Assembly (NCBI GenBank): GCA_035647855.1
Contig: DASRMP010000042.1
Location: forward strand, 1 to 64,000
From: JAAZBW01 sp035647855
GTDB lineage: Bacteria; Actinomycetota; Actinomycetes; Actinomycetales; Actinomycetaceae
Length of the DNA stretch: 64,000 bases
Direction of reading: 5' to 3'
The notes beneath the pieces are model-generated. The model ran no database searches and was not told where the DNA came from. It saw nothing but the letters and a program-made list of their open reading frames with translations. Shown here piece after piece: positions 35,532 through 44,513 of this stretch. The position numbers were made by a program, and so were the translations under genes. How positions within the stretch are numbered: the stretch's first letter is position 1; each line of letters begins with the position of its first letter.

Positions 35532-36304
35532 CGGGAGCGGAGGTCTTCGACGGCGGCCGAGCAGTCGCCGTCGAAGACCTTACGGCCCTTCTCCATGACG
35601 ATGCCGCGCTTGCAGATTCGCTTGACGAGCTCGAGGTCATGGCTGACGACCACCAGAGTGGTTCCCCGTTCCACGAGGCCTTCGATGTAATTGATGCACT
35701 TGCGCTGGAATGGCTCGTCACCCACCGCGAGAATCTCGTCCACGAGGAATACATCCGGGTTGGTATGGATTGCGACGGCGAACGCCAGGCGCAGGTACAT
35801 GCCGGATGAGTAGAACTTGACCTCGGTGTTGATGAACTCGCCGATCTCGGCGAAGTCGAGGATCGAATCGTATGCGGCGTCGATCTCGGCCTCCGTCATG
35901 CCGAGGATCGCGCCGTTGAGGTAGACGTTGTCGTGTCCTGTCAGATCTGGGTGGAATCCCGCCCCAACCTCGATGAGACCCGCCACGCGGCCGCGTACTC
36001 CGACCGTGCCCTCGTCCGGCAGCATCACGCCCGAGATGAGCTTCAGCGTGGTCGACTTGCCCGACCCGTTGAATCCGATGAGTGCCACGGACTCGCCGTC
36101 GCAGATCTCGAAGGAGACGTCCTGAAGCGCGTCAAATTTCGCGGAGAGGTCACCCTTGCGGCCCTTCACGAGCCAGACGAGCGCCTCCTTGAGCGAGCGC
36201 GTGTGACGCAGGACGAACTGCTTCCTGACGTTCTCGAGGCGCACCATGATCCTGCCCTCCCGGTCCGCTCCGGGGTTGGGGTGCTCGATCGATGTGTCTG
36301 CCAT
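35528..36304 (-). CDS. Polysaccharide ABC exporter, ATP-binding subunit (Wzt/RfbE type)
   Basis: 258 residues. Walker A GFNGSGKSTTLKLI, the modified signature FYSSGMYLRLAFAV characteristic of Wzt/TagH exporters, and Walker B VFLVDEILAVGD. It lacks the C-terminal sugar-recognition domain of long Wzt proteins, as does mycobacterial Rv3781 for galactan. With the permease at 36304 it moves a lipid-linked polymer across the membrane. Its start overlaps the permease stop, and it ends 3 bases inside the convergent amidase gene. Confidence 0.93.
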   Translation of the reverse strand: MADTSIEHPNPGADREGRIMVRLENVRKQFVLRHTRSLKEALVWLVKGRKGDLSAKFDALQDVSFEICDGESVALIGFNGSGKSTTLKLISGVMLPDEGTVGVRGRVAGLIEVGAGFHPDLTGHDNVYLNGAILGMTEAEIDAAYDSILDFAEIGEFINTEVKFYSSGMYLRLAFAVAIHTNPDVFLVDEILAVGDEPFQRKCINYIEGLVERGTTLVVVSHDLELVKRICKRGIVMEKGRKVFDGDCSAAVEDLRSR

Positions 36305-37179
36305 CAGAGCTCCTGTGCGAAACGGCCTGAGAAGCGACGGAAGAGACTATCGCCGAGGAACAGGAAGAGGAACGCGACGCCCAGTGCAACGGGGACCCAG
36401 ACGCTGAAGAACTGCGGCGGAACGTGCCACGCGGCCTCCTCCGTGAGGGTCGGGAACCAGAACCCGTAGTGGAAGAGCTCCACTGCCACGCTGAGTGGGT
36501 TGAGCATGTAGATGCCGAATACCACGTCGCCCAGCGTGTCGCGCACCATCATCCACTGGTAGAGCACGGGCGAGAGCCAGGTGGCGACCATGTTGATGAG
36601 ATCCACGATGTTCTCGGCGTCACGGAAGAAGACATCCGCGGTGGCGAAGACCAGTCCGATACCCAGTGAGAACACTCCGACGATCAGGAACGCCAGGAAT
36701 ACGCTCGCGATCTGGAGCAGGTCGGGATGCCAGCCCACGGCGATGCAGGCAATCAGAAGGACCAGGACCTGAGGCAGGAAATGAATCATCGCCACCCACA
36801 GAGAGGAGAGCGGGAAGAGCTCGCGAGGCAGATAGATCTTCTTGATCAGCCCGCCGTTTCCCACGATCGACCGCGCCGCATTCCCGAACGTCTCGCTGAA
36901 CAGGTTCATGATCGCGATGCCGGAGAACAGGTAGATCGCATAGTGCTGGATCCCTCCACCGGAGCGCGCGTCGAGCCCGAGGAAGACCCCGAGCGCGAGG
37001 TAGAAGACCCCGAACTGCACGGCCGGCTTGATGTAGGACCACAGCAGGCCGAGCACGGAGCCCCGGTATCGGACCTGGATCTCCTTGTCGACGATGAGCT
37101 TCAGCAGGAAGCCGTTCCGGAGTGCACCCACCAGTCCGTGGGGGCGGCCAGGCGCTTGCAGTCCGGAGGATGCCGCCAT
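36304..37179 (-). CDS. Polysaccharide ABC exporter, permease (Wzm/RfbD type)
   Basis: 291 residues with six hydrophobic segments, an ABC-2 type membrane protein. Typical segments are QVRYRGSVLGLLWSYIKPA near the N-terminus and FGNAARSIVGNGGLIKKIYL followed by PRELFPLSSLWVAM. It partners the ATPase encoded next (overlap at 36304). Order glf - glfT2 - permease - ATPase on one strand, with junctions of 4 bases or less, points to export of a galactofuranan. Confidence 0.92.
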   Translation of the reverse strand: MAASSGLQAPGRPHGLVGALRNGFLLKLIVDKEIQVRYRGSVLGLLWSYIKPAVQFGVFYLALGVFLGLDARSGGGIQHYAIYLFSGIAIMNLFSETFGNAARSIVGNGGLIKKIYLPRELFPLSSLWVAMIHFLPQVLVLLIACIAVGWHPDLLQIASVFLAFLIVGVFSLGIGLVFATADVFFRDAENIVDLINMVATWLSPVLYQWMMVRDTLGDVVFGIYMLNPLSVAVELFHYGFWFPTLTEEAAWHVPPQFFSVWVPVALGVAFLFLFLGDSLFRRFSGRFAQEL

Positions 37180-39186
37180 CTATCGCCTGATTTCCGACTC
37201 GGTGTGACGCGCGAAGGTCTCTCCCCAGGCATCCATCGAGGTGATGTCTGGGAGTGCCTCGCGGTACCGGTTGGCCAACGACTTCCAGCGGCGCCCGAGC
37301 TCCGCGTGGAGGGCGAGAGACCGCGGAAGCAGCGTCCACAGCTTCTTGGGATCCCTCTGGTACCAGGCCATCGCCGTGCCCTCAGCGTTCGTGACGATCG
37401 CGGAGTCGTAGCGCGCCATGCGCCACCACTTGTTGTCCACATGCGCCACGTGTGCCTCGGGGTGTTCCCGGGACAGGGGCTTGGGCGGCACGAAGAGCTG
37501 CTTCACGATGGTCGAGGCGGTCCACAGCGGCAGCGCATAGATGGCCGGTGCCTTGGGTTGCTGACCACGCTTCGGGGGCTTCTCCATCTTCGGGGTGGGG
37601 TAGTCGGCAGGGCTCGTCTTCCATTGGGCGTCCGGGTGCTCGCTCGCGATCGCGCGCATCTCGCCGATGCGGGTCGGCTGGATCTCGTGGAGTTGCTCGG
37701 GTCCGGCGAGCACGTCCTCGAGCGCACGCACGCGGGAGGCCTCGGTGTAGTACTGCATGGAGATCGAGTGCTTGACGTCGATCTTGCCGGAATCCTGGAG
37801 CACGGAGCCGCCGCCGCGGTAGGGGGAGTGCAGGAGTGCCGCGATGAGCCGGTTACGGGTGTGGAAGTAGGACTGCCAGCCCACGGCGTCGTCCTTGTCC
37901 GCCCAGGTGATGTGCCAGAGGGCCGCGCCGGGCAGGGATACGGTCGGAATGCCGGCCGCCTTGGCGCGAACGCCGTATTCGGCGTCATCCCACTTGATGA
38001 AGACGGGCAGACCGAGCCCGATCTCCTTGATCACGGCCGTGGGGATGAGGCACATCCACCAGCCGTTGTAGTCCACATCGACCCGTCGATGCATCCAGCG
38101 GGTCTCGCGCAGGCCGCCCCAGCGGAAATCGTGGGAGTTCTGCTGGCCGGCCACTGGCTGGCCCCACTGGAAGGTCCACGGATTGATCGCCTCGCCGAAC
38201 GTATGCAGGACGGTGCGGCTGTACAGATCGAACATGTGGCCGCCCACGATCGTGGGGCTCAGAGCATAATCGCCGAACGTGAGCAGGCGTGGGATGGAGG
38301 CGGGTTCCAGCGCCACGTCGTCGTCGAGCAGCAGCACGTAGTCCGCGCCGGTGCTGACGGCCTCGTACATGCCGCGGGAGAACCCGCCGGAGCCACCGAG
38401 GTTCGACTGGTTGATGATCCGCAGCTTGCCCGCGAGACTCGCTGCCACTTCCTCGAAGTCAGGCTCGTCCTGGACCTTCTTTGTGCCCTGGTCGACTATC
38501 AGCACCTCGCTGACGTGCTCGAGGGCCTGCGGGCTGGCGCCGAGCAACCGGAGATTCTCGATGCAGTAATCCGGCTTGTTCATGGTGGTGATCTGGAGGG
38601 TTGCGGTGCCGGGGGACTTGCCGTTGTCCTCGCCCTGCCACTCCGCGGCCCTCAGGTGCAGGCCACTTGTCCCGCCGAGGAGTTCGAACCAGTACCAGCC
38701 GCCGTCGCCGAACGTTGCGAGCGGAAGGTCGACATCGATCGACGACGGGCCCGAGATGTCACGGGTCTCGACGTGCTGCGCGTTGCCCTTGGCGTTGGAG
38801 CGGTAGATGACGAGACTGCCCTCGCCCTCCAGTTCTGCGTGCAGGCGGACGGACTTCAGCGTGCTCCAGCGCCTCCAGTAGCTGGCAGGGAAGGCGTTGA
38901 AGTAGGTCGCGAACGAGACGCGCGTCCCCACGTCGGCCCGGATCAGCCCGTCGTCCGAGAAGTCCTGTGTTCGGGGACGATCGGTCGTACGATACGTCAC
39001 CTGGTTCTCTTCGGACGCGGACGTGCCATGCTCTGCAGGTGGGGCCGCCGCTGCGGCCTCTCCCCACTCCACGTACAGCGGGGTCACGTCCATCTGGCTC
39101 CGCGGGGGGAGAATGATCTGGCTCAGGGTCCGCATCGGGGTGTTGGCGGCGTTTCTCTTGGTGGCTGCACCCGTTGTGGCGGTCAT
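37180..39186 (-). CDS. glfT2: Galactofuranosyltransferase GlfT2
   Basis: 668 residues, close to the ~640 of mycobacterial GlfT2. An N-terminal beta-sandwich (about 20-170; LRTLSQIILP-like RTLSQIILPPRSQMDVTPLY) precedes the GT-A domain with VLLLDDDVALEPASIPRLL, and the catalytic-base region FIKWDDAEYGVRAKAAGIP and LWHITW. The enzyme polymerises galactofuranose with alternating linkages from UDP-Galf. It overlaps the glf gene by 4 bases and is followed directly by the exporter, so the four genes form one operon. Confidence 0.95.
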   Translation of the reverse strand: MTATTGAATKRNAANTPMRTLSQIILPPRSQMDVTPLYVEWGEAAAAAPPAEHGTSASEENQVTYRTTDRPRTQDFSDDGLIRADVGTRVSFATYFNAFPASYWRRWSTLKSVRLHAELEGEGSLVIYRSNAKGNAQHVETRDISGPSSIDVDLPLATFGDGGWYWFELLGGTSGLHLRAAEWQGEDNGKSPGTATLQITTMNKPDYCIENLRLLGASPQALEHVSEVLIVDQGTKKVQDEPDFEEVAASLAGKLRIINQSNLGGSGGFSRGMYEAVSTGADYVLLLDDDVALEPASIPRLLTFGDYALSPTIVGGHMFDLYSRTVLHTFGEAINPWTFQWGQPVAGQQNSHDFRWGGLRETRWMHRRVDVDYNGWWMCLIPTAVIKEIGLGLPVFIKWDDAEYGVRAKAAGIPTVSLPGAALWHITWADKDDAVGWQSYFHTRNRLIAALLHSPYRGGGSVLQDSGKIDVKHSISMQYYTEASRVRALEDVLAGPEQLHEIQPTRIGEMRAIASEHPDAQWKTSPADYPTPKMEKPPKRGQQPKAPAIYALPLWTASTIVKQLFVPPKPLSREHPEAHVAHVDNKWWRMARYDSAIVTNAEGTAMAWYQRDPKKLWTLLPRSLALHAELGRRWKSLANRYREALPDITSMDAWGETFARHTESEIRR

Positions 39187-40370
39187 GCGTCGATTCCTCC
39201 GCTCTCAAGGCCCGCACCGTCCACGAAGTACGGCTTGATTTTGTTGTCGAACATCGTGAGGGCCGAGCCGATGGCCATGTGCATGTCGAGATACTTGTAG
39301 GTCCCGAGCCGGCCCCCGAACAGGACGTGCGATTCCGCACTCGAGAGGTCGCGATAACGCAGCAGTCGCTCGCGGTCCTCGTCCGTGTTGATCGGGTAGT
39401 AGGGCTCATCGTCATGATCGGCGAATCGCGAGAACTCGCGCATGATCACGGTCGCGTCCTTCGTGTAGTCGCGCTCGGGGTGGAAGTGCCGGAACTCGTG
39501 GATTCGCGTGAAAGGAACGTCCAGGTCCGGGTAGTTCATGACCGAGGTGCCCTGGAAGTCCTCGATGCCGAGAACCTCCTGCTCGAGATCCACGGTTCGC
39601 CAGGTCAGGTCGCCCTCTTGGTAGTCGAAATACCGATCCACCGGCCCCGTGTAGATTACGGGCACCTGGCCGACGACCTTGCCCTTCGAGATCTCCTGGG
39701 ACTCGTCGAAGAAATCGGTGCCGAGCCGCACCTCGATGTTCGGGTGATCCGCCATGCGCTCGAGCCATGCGGTGTATCCATCGACGGGGAGCCCCTCGTA
39801 CGTGTCATTGAAGTACCGGTTGTTGTACGTGTAGCGCACCGGCAGGCGGGCGACGATCGACGCCGAGAGGTTCTCCGGGGCGGTCTGCCACTGCTTGGCC
39901 GTGTAGTTCATGAAGAACGCCTCGTACAGCGGGCGGCCGATGAGAGAGATGCCCTTCTCCACGAAGTTCTCCGGCGTCTTGCCGCCGAGTTCCAGGGCCT
40001 GCTCGGCGATGAGGGCCCGGGCCTCGCCCGGGCCCATTGCCGAGCGGAAGAATTGGTTGATGGTGCCGAGGTTCACCGGCATGGGGTACACCTCGCCCTT
40101 GTGGGTTGTGTACACCTTGTGCTGGTAGTCGGTGAATGCGGTGAACCGATTCACGTACTCCCACACCCGCTCGTTGGAGGTGTGGAAGAGGTGGGCGCCA
40201 TACTTGTGTACCTCGATTCCGGTGGATTCCTCCTTCTCCGTGTAGGCGTTTCCACCGATGTGGGGCCGGCGCTCGACGATCACCACCTTGAGGCCCAGTT
40301 CGTTCGCGGCGCGGTCCGCGATGGTGAGACCGAAGAGTCCGGATCCGACGACGACGATGTCTGCCTGCAC
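39183..40370 (-). CDS. glf: UDP-galactopyranose mutase
   Basis: 395 residues, FAD-dependent. The start is placed at the GTG at 40370 (VQADIVVVGSGLFG), which has GGAG 8 bases before it; the longer open frame upstream is not protein-like. Family motifs: IVVVGSGLFGLTIADRAANE, RRPHIGGNAY, HKYGAHLFHT, YTAKQWQTAPENL and, late, LFGGRLGTYKYLDMHMAIG. It converts UDP-Galp to UDP-Galf for GlfT1/GlfT2. The next gene, glfT2, overlaps its stop. Confidence 0.96.
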   Translation of the reverse strand: MQADIVVVGSGLFGLTIADRAANELGLKVVIVERRPHIGGNAYTEKEESTGIEVHKYGAHLFHTSNERVWEYVNRFTAFTDYQHKVYTTHKGEVYPMPVNLGTINQFFRSAMGPGEARALIAEQALELGGKTPENFVEKGISLIGRPLYEAFFMNYTAKQWQTAPENLSASIVARLPVRYTYNNRYFNDTYEGLPVDGYTAWLERMADHPNIEVRLGTDFFDESQEISKGKVVGQVPVIYTGPVDRYFDYQEGDLTWRTVDLEQEVLGIEDFQGTSVMNYPDLDVPFTRIHEFRHFHPERDYTKDATVIMREFSRFADHDDEPYYPINTDEDRERLLRYRDLSSAESHVLFGGRLGTYKYLDMHMAIGSALTMFDNKIKPYFVDGAGLESGGIDA

Positions 40371-40647
40371 TTCTTTGGCTCCGTTCTGGGTGTGCTCGAC
40401 GAGCCGATAGCGACTGCCCAAAGGTTTGCTCAAACATACCGGACTACTCCCCGTCTGCCGGTGGTGCTCGGGCGGTGTCGGCGTTGCGGGCGCTTCTGCA
40501 GCACCGTGAGTCGCCGCGAGTTGCCGCGAGGAATGCGGGGCCGGGGGGACCAGGGACTTGGGCGTCCCCGATGCGGGCAGGTAGTCTTTCCCAGGCATCG
40601 GTCGTCCCCGAATCGCTGTTTATGGTGTGGGAAAGTTGGAGAGCGCA

Positions 40648-41244
40648 GTGGGAGTTCGGATCCTCGGCAGTGCCGATGTCGCTGATGGCGCGGTGATCGG
40701 TGATGGTTCGAGTGTGTGGCATCTTGCTCAGATCCGCGAGGACGCGGTGCTGGGAGCCAACTGCATCATCGGCCGCGGTGCCTACATCGGCATCGGCGTC
40801 CGACTGGGTGACAACTGCAAGATCCAGAACTACGCGCTGGTGTACGAGCCTGCCGAGTTGGCGGACGGAGTCTTCGTCGGTCCGGCGGCCGTGCTCACGA
40901 ACGACCTCTACCCGCGCGCCATCCACGCCGATGGCTCACAGAAGTCTGCGTCCGACTGGGACCACGTCGGAGTGACCGTCCGGCGCGGCGCGTCGATCGG
41001 CGCGCGCGCGGTCTGTGTTGCCCCGGTGACGGTGGGAGAGTGGGCGATGGTGGCCGCCGGCGCGGTGGTCACCAAGGACGTGCCCGCGCACGCGCTCGTG
41101 GTGGGAGTGCCGGCACGTCAGATCGGGTGGGTCTCGCACGCAGGGGTGCGGCTCGAACCCGTGACGGAGGGCCTGTATCGCTGCCCTGAGACGGGTGGAG
41201 AGTATGAGTTGCAGAACGGAGAACTGAAGGTGGCTGAGAATTGA
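40648..41244 (+). CDS. Hexapeptide N-acetyltransferase (WbpD-like)
   Basis: 198 residues from a GTG at 40648 with GGAG 6 bases before it. Left-handed beta-helix repeats (AVIGDGSSVWHLAQIREDAV, LGANCIIGRGAYIGIGVRLG, VTVRRGASIGARAVCVAPVT) and a C-terminal YRCPETGGEYEL tail, as in WbpD/WlbB enzymes. These acetylate the 3-amino group of UDP-2-acetamido-3-amino-2,3-dideoxyglucuronate using acetyl-CoA. The aminotransferase and dehydrogenase that make this substrate follow directly, which strongly supports the assignment. Confidence 0.85.
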   Translation: MGVRILGSADVADGAVIGDGSSVWHLAQIREDAVLGANCIIGRGAYIGIGVRLGDNCKIQNYALVYEPAELADGVFVGPAAVLTNDLYPRAIHADGSQKSASDWDHVGVTVRRGASIGARAVCVAPVTVGEWAMVAAGAVVTKDVPAHALVVGVPARQIGWVSHAGVRLEPVTEGLYRCPETGGEYELQNGELKVAEN

Positions 41245-42344
41245 TGGAACGCGAGTTCATTCCCCCGGCAAAACCCATCATCGGCGCGGACGAGCGGGCC
41301 GCGGTTGACGCGGTCCTGCGGACAGGGATGATTGCCCAGGGCCCGCAGGTCAAGGCGTTCGAGGAAGAGTTCTCGGCGCAGCTGGTGGCGGGCCGTGAGT
41401 GCGTGGCGGTGAATGCAGGCACCTCGGGTCTGCACCTGGGCCTGCTGGCGTCCGGGATAGGGGCGGGGGATGAGGTCATCGTCCCGTCGTTCACGTTTGC
41501 GGCCACCGGGAACTCGGTGGCGATCACGGGGGCGGCCCCGGTGTTCGTGGACATCGAGCCGGACTACTTCTGCCTGGACCCGGAGGCGGTGGAGGCCGCC
41601 ATCACGGAGAAGACGAAGGGAATCATGCCGGTGCACCTCTACGGTCACCCGGCCGCGATGCCCGAACTCGCCGCGATTGCCGAGAGGCACGGCCTGATGG
41701 TTTTCGAGGATGCGGCGCAGGCCCACGGCGCAAGTCTGAACGGCCAGATGGTGGGCACGTTCGGTGACTTCGCGATGTTCTCCCTTTACCCCACCAAGAA
41801 CATGACCTCGGGAGAGGGCGGCATTGTTTCCTGCGCGGATGCGGATACCGCCCGCCGGGTGCGGCTGCTGCGCAACCAGGGTATGGAGAAGCAGTATGAG
41901 AACGAGTTGGTGGGTCTGAACAACCGCATGACGGACATCCACGCCTCGATCGGCAGGGTGCAACTGACGAAGGTCGGTGCCTGGACGGCGAAGCGGCAGG
42001 AGAATGCGGCGTTCCTGGACGCGAACCTCGAAGGCGTCGAGGTGCCGCCCGTGGCCGAGGGCGCGGTGCACGTCTACCACCAGTACACGATCCGGGTGCC
42101 GGAGGACCGGGACCGCATCGTCCAGGCGATGCGTGAGGAGTGGCAGGTGGGTAGCGGGGTCTACTATCCGATCCCGAACCACCGGCTGGCCTCGCTGGCG
42201 CCGTACGCGCCGGGACTCGACCTGCCGGAGACGGAGAAGGCGGCCCGGGAGGTCATTTCATTGCCGGTGCACCCGTCGCTGACGGCGGAGCACCTGGACA
42301 GGATCGTCGAGGCCGTGAACACGGTTGTTAAGGCAGGTGTGTGA
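41244..42344 (+). CDS. DegT/DnrJ/EryC1-type sugar aminotransferase (WbpE-like)
   Basis: 366 residues, PLP enzyme. VAVNAGTSGLHLGLLASGIG, VIVPSFTFAATGNSV, FEDAAQAHGASLNGQ and the PLP lysine in SLYPTKNMTSGEGG are all present. Within this set it should transaminate UDP-2-acetamido-3-keto-2,3-dideoxyglucuronate. The ATG overlaps the last base of the previous stop codon; the next gene begins 1 base after its own stop. Confidence 0.9.
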   Translation: MEREFIPPAKPIIGADERAAVDAVLRTGMIAQGPQVKAFEEEFSAQLVAGRECVAVNAGTSGLHLGLLASGIGAGDEVIVPSFTFAATGNSVAITGAAPVFVDIEPDYFCLDPEAVEAAITEKTKGIMPVHLYGHPAAMPELAAIAERHGLMVFEDAAQAHGASLNGQMVGTFGDFAMFSLYPTKNMTSGEGGIVSCADADTARRVRLLRNQGMEKQYENELVGLNNRMTDIHASIGRVQLTKVGAWTAKRQENAAFLDANLEGVEVPPVAEGAVHVYHQYTIRVPEDRDRIVQAMREEWQVGSGVYYPIPNHRLASLAPYAPGLDLPETEKAAREVISLPVHPSLTAEHLDRIVEAVNTVVKAGV

Positions 42345-42345
42345 C

Positions 42346-43323
42346 ATGCAGGACATCCGGATGGGCATGATCGGGCTCGGCTCGATGGGCCGCCACCACG
42401 CCCGCGTCATTCGCGAGACCGAGGGCATGCAACTCGTCGCGATCGCCGACGCGAACGGTGACCGGTTCGGCGTTGCGCAGGGGCTGGAGGTTCTGCCCGA
42501 CGTCGATGCACTGATCGCGGCGGGGATCGATGCGGCGATGGTGGCCGTGCCGACTGTTGAGCATGAGAAGGTCGCGCTGAAGCTGGCGGCGGCCGGCATC
42601 CACACGATGGTGGAGAAGCCGATCGCGGACACCGTGGAGGCGGGTGAGCGGGTCGCGGCCGCGTTCCAGGAGGCCGGCGTCGTCGGCGCCGTCGGATACG
42701 TCGAGCGCTGCAACCCGGCGATCGTGGAGTTGCGGCGCCGCATCATGGATGGGCAGTTGGGGCAGATCTACCAGATCGCCACATCCCGGCAGGGCCCGTT
42801 CCCGGCCCGCATCTCCGACGTGGGCGTGGTGAAGGACCTCGCGACCCACGACGTCGATCTCACGAAGTGGCTCGGCGGCGCCAACTACGCCGAGGTGCAC
42901 GCGCACGTCACCCACCGTTCGGGGCAGCCGCACGAGGACATGGTCGTTGCCTCCGGAATCCTGGAGAACGGCATCATTGTCAACCACGTGGTCAACCGGC
43001 TGTCTCCTCGCAAGGAACGGGAGACCGTGGTCATGGGCGAGAAGGGTGCCCTCATCGCCGACACCGGGACGACCGACCTGACGTTCTACGTGAATGGCAC
43101 CGTGGCCACCGAGTGGGACGCCATCGCTGCGTTCCGGGGCGTGACCGAGGGCGACGTGGTGCGCTATGCATTCACCAAGCGGGAGCCCCTGCGTGTCGAA
43201 CAGGAGCACTTCCGCGACGCAATCAACGGAGACCCATCGGGAATCGTCTCGATGGAAGACGGCGTGGAGACCCTGCGAATCATCGAGAGGATGCTCGCCT
43301 CCAGTTTGTCGCCGACGGCGTGA
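42346..43323 (+). CDS. Gfo/Idh/MocA-family NAD-dependent oxidoreductase (WbpB-like)
   Basis: 325 residues. NAD-binding MIGLGSMGRHHARVI, the family EKP motif in HTMVEKPIADT, and DLATHDVDLTKWLGG with the catalytic His. In WbpB-type pathways it oxidises the C3 hydroxyl of UDP-GlcNAc uronate. It starts at the ATG at 42346 (AGGTG before it). The next gene begins with a GTGA overlap on its stop, so translation continues into the glycosyltransferase. Confidence 0.9.
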   Translation: MQDIRMGMIGLGSMGRHHARVIRETEGMQLVAIADANGDRFGVAQGLEVLPDVDALIAAGIDAAMVAVPTVEHEKVALKLAAAGIHTMVEKPIADTVEAGERVAAAFQEAGVVGAVGYVERCNPAIVELRRRIMDGQLGQIYQIATSRQGPFPARISDVGVVKDLATHDVDLTKWLGGANYAEVHAHVTHRSGQPHEDMVVASGILENGIIVNHVVNRLSPRKERETVVMGEKGALIADTGTTDLTFYVNGTVATEWDAIAAFRGVTEGDVVRYAFTKREPLRVEQEHFRDAINGDPSGIVSMEDGVETLRIIERMLASSLSPTA

Positions 43324-44513
43324 GTCCCGCACGGAGGCGGCCGCGGCGGGGCTTCGCGATCGCCTCGCGCATCTTCGCGCCCGAGCCCGCTGCGGCGAGC
43401 TTCCGCCTCGAGCACGCCGCAGCCGGCCTCGCCCGCGTTGCCCCGACCATCGTCCTGACGACGACGTTCAGAGGAGAACCCCGGCGTTCACGGAGAGCAG
43501 GCGCCGAAGTGCGCCGCTTCCCGGTGATCCGTGACTCCTCCGGTTACGTGCGCGGTTACGTTCAGTATCTCAGCTTCGACCTGCCGCTGTTCGTCCGGCT
43601 GCTCGCGCTCCCCAGGGGAACGGTGTTGCTGTGCGAGCCCCCGCCCACCACGGGAATCGTGATGCGGGCGGCATGCGCGATCCGGGGATTCCCCTACGCC
43701 TACTTCGCGGCCGATCTGTGGTCCGAGGCGCTCGCCGGGTCGGGGCAGCCGGCTGTGGTCCGGGCGGCCGTCAGGTGGATGGAACGCACGGCGATCCGGG
43801 GTGCCGACGTCGTCCTGTCCGTTTCCGCGGAGGTCGCCGATCGCATTGCGGGTTTCAGCGACGGCGAGGTCGTCGTCGTCGGGAACGGCATCGACACGGA
43901 GCTCTTCCGGCCCGAGGACGTGCCATCGACGCCCCGAGGCCAGGGCGCCCCGCTCCTCGTCTATACGGGCACCGCGTCAGAGGTGCACGGCGCGGGAATC
44001 TTCGTGGAGGCGATGCGGATGATTCGGGAGCGGCATCCACGGGCGCAACTGGTATTCATGGGCCACGGGGCCGACATTCCGGCGATGCGGGCCGCCGCTG
44101 CGGACCTCCCGGAGGGTGCGGTGGTCTTCCTCCCGGTGCAGCCGGCGGAGGTGGTGGCCAAGTGGCTCAATCGCGCGGACGTGGCCGTTGCGAGCGTGCG
44201 CCCCGGTAACTACGGCTTCGCCTTTCCCACCAAGGTCTATGCAGCCGCGGCCTGCGGAACTCCGGTCGTGCTGGCCGGAGAGGGCCCGGCAGCCGAGGCG
44301 GTCCGGGCGGGGCGCCTCGGCAGGGCGGCGGACTACGATCCCGAGGCGGTCGCGGACGCGGTCGACGCGCAACTCGCCGATTCGGCGTGGGACGGCGCGG
44401 CCGCTCGCGCGTGGGTCGAGCAGAATGGGTCCCTCAAGATGGTCGGCGAGAACGTGGCCGAGAGGATGCGCGGGATGCTGGAGGCGGATGCGGTGAGGAG
44501 CACCGGCGCATGA
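43320..44513 (+). CDS. GT4 glycosyltransferase
   Basis: 397 residues, GT-B fold. The GTG start lies in the GTGA overlap with the oxidoreductase. C-terminal Rossmann half: GEVVVVGNGIDTELFRPEDV, PLLVYTGTASEVHGAGIFVE, and FAFPTKVYAAAACGTPVVLA, the E-x7-E-like donor region in weaker form. It probably adds the diacetamido-uronate or the next sugar to a lipid-linked unit. ATGA overlap with the ABC exporter that follows. Confidence 0.85.
   Translation: MSPARRRPRRGFAIASRIFAPEPAAASFRLEHAAAGLARVAPTIVLTTTFRGEPRRSRRAGAEVRRFPVIRDSSGYVRGYVQYLSFDLPLFVRLLALPRGTVLLCEPPPTTGIVMRAACAIRGFPYAYFAADLWSEALAGSGQPAVVRAAVRWMERTAIRGADVVLSVSAEVADRIAGFSDGEVVVVGNGIDTELFRPEDVPSTPRGQGAPLLVYTGTASEVHGAGIFVEAMRMIRERHPRAQLVFMGHGADIPAMRAAAADLPEGAVVFLPVQPAEVVAKWLNRADVAVASVRPGNYGFAFPTKVYAAAACGTPVVLAGEGPAAEAVRAGRLGRAADYDPEAVADAVDAQLADSAWDGAAARAWVEQNGSLKMVGENVAERMRGMLEADAVRSTGA

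Noticed and set aside
36727..39300. 857-codon plus-strand frame opposite the Wzm permease and glfT2
   Set aside because: The opposite strand carries clear GlfT2 and permease motifs; the frame has no domain and no plausible start.
40371..40598. Longer N-terminus for UDP-galactopyranose mutase
   Set aside because: The extra 76 residues are Pro/Ala/His-rich without similarity; the GTG at 40370 has a good ribosome site and begins exactly at the FAD-binding strand.
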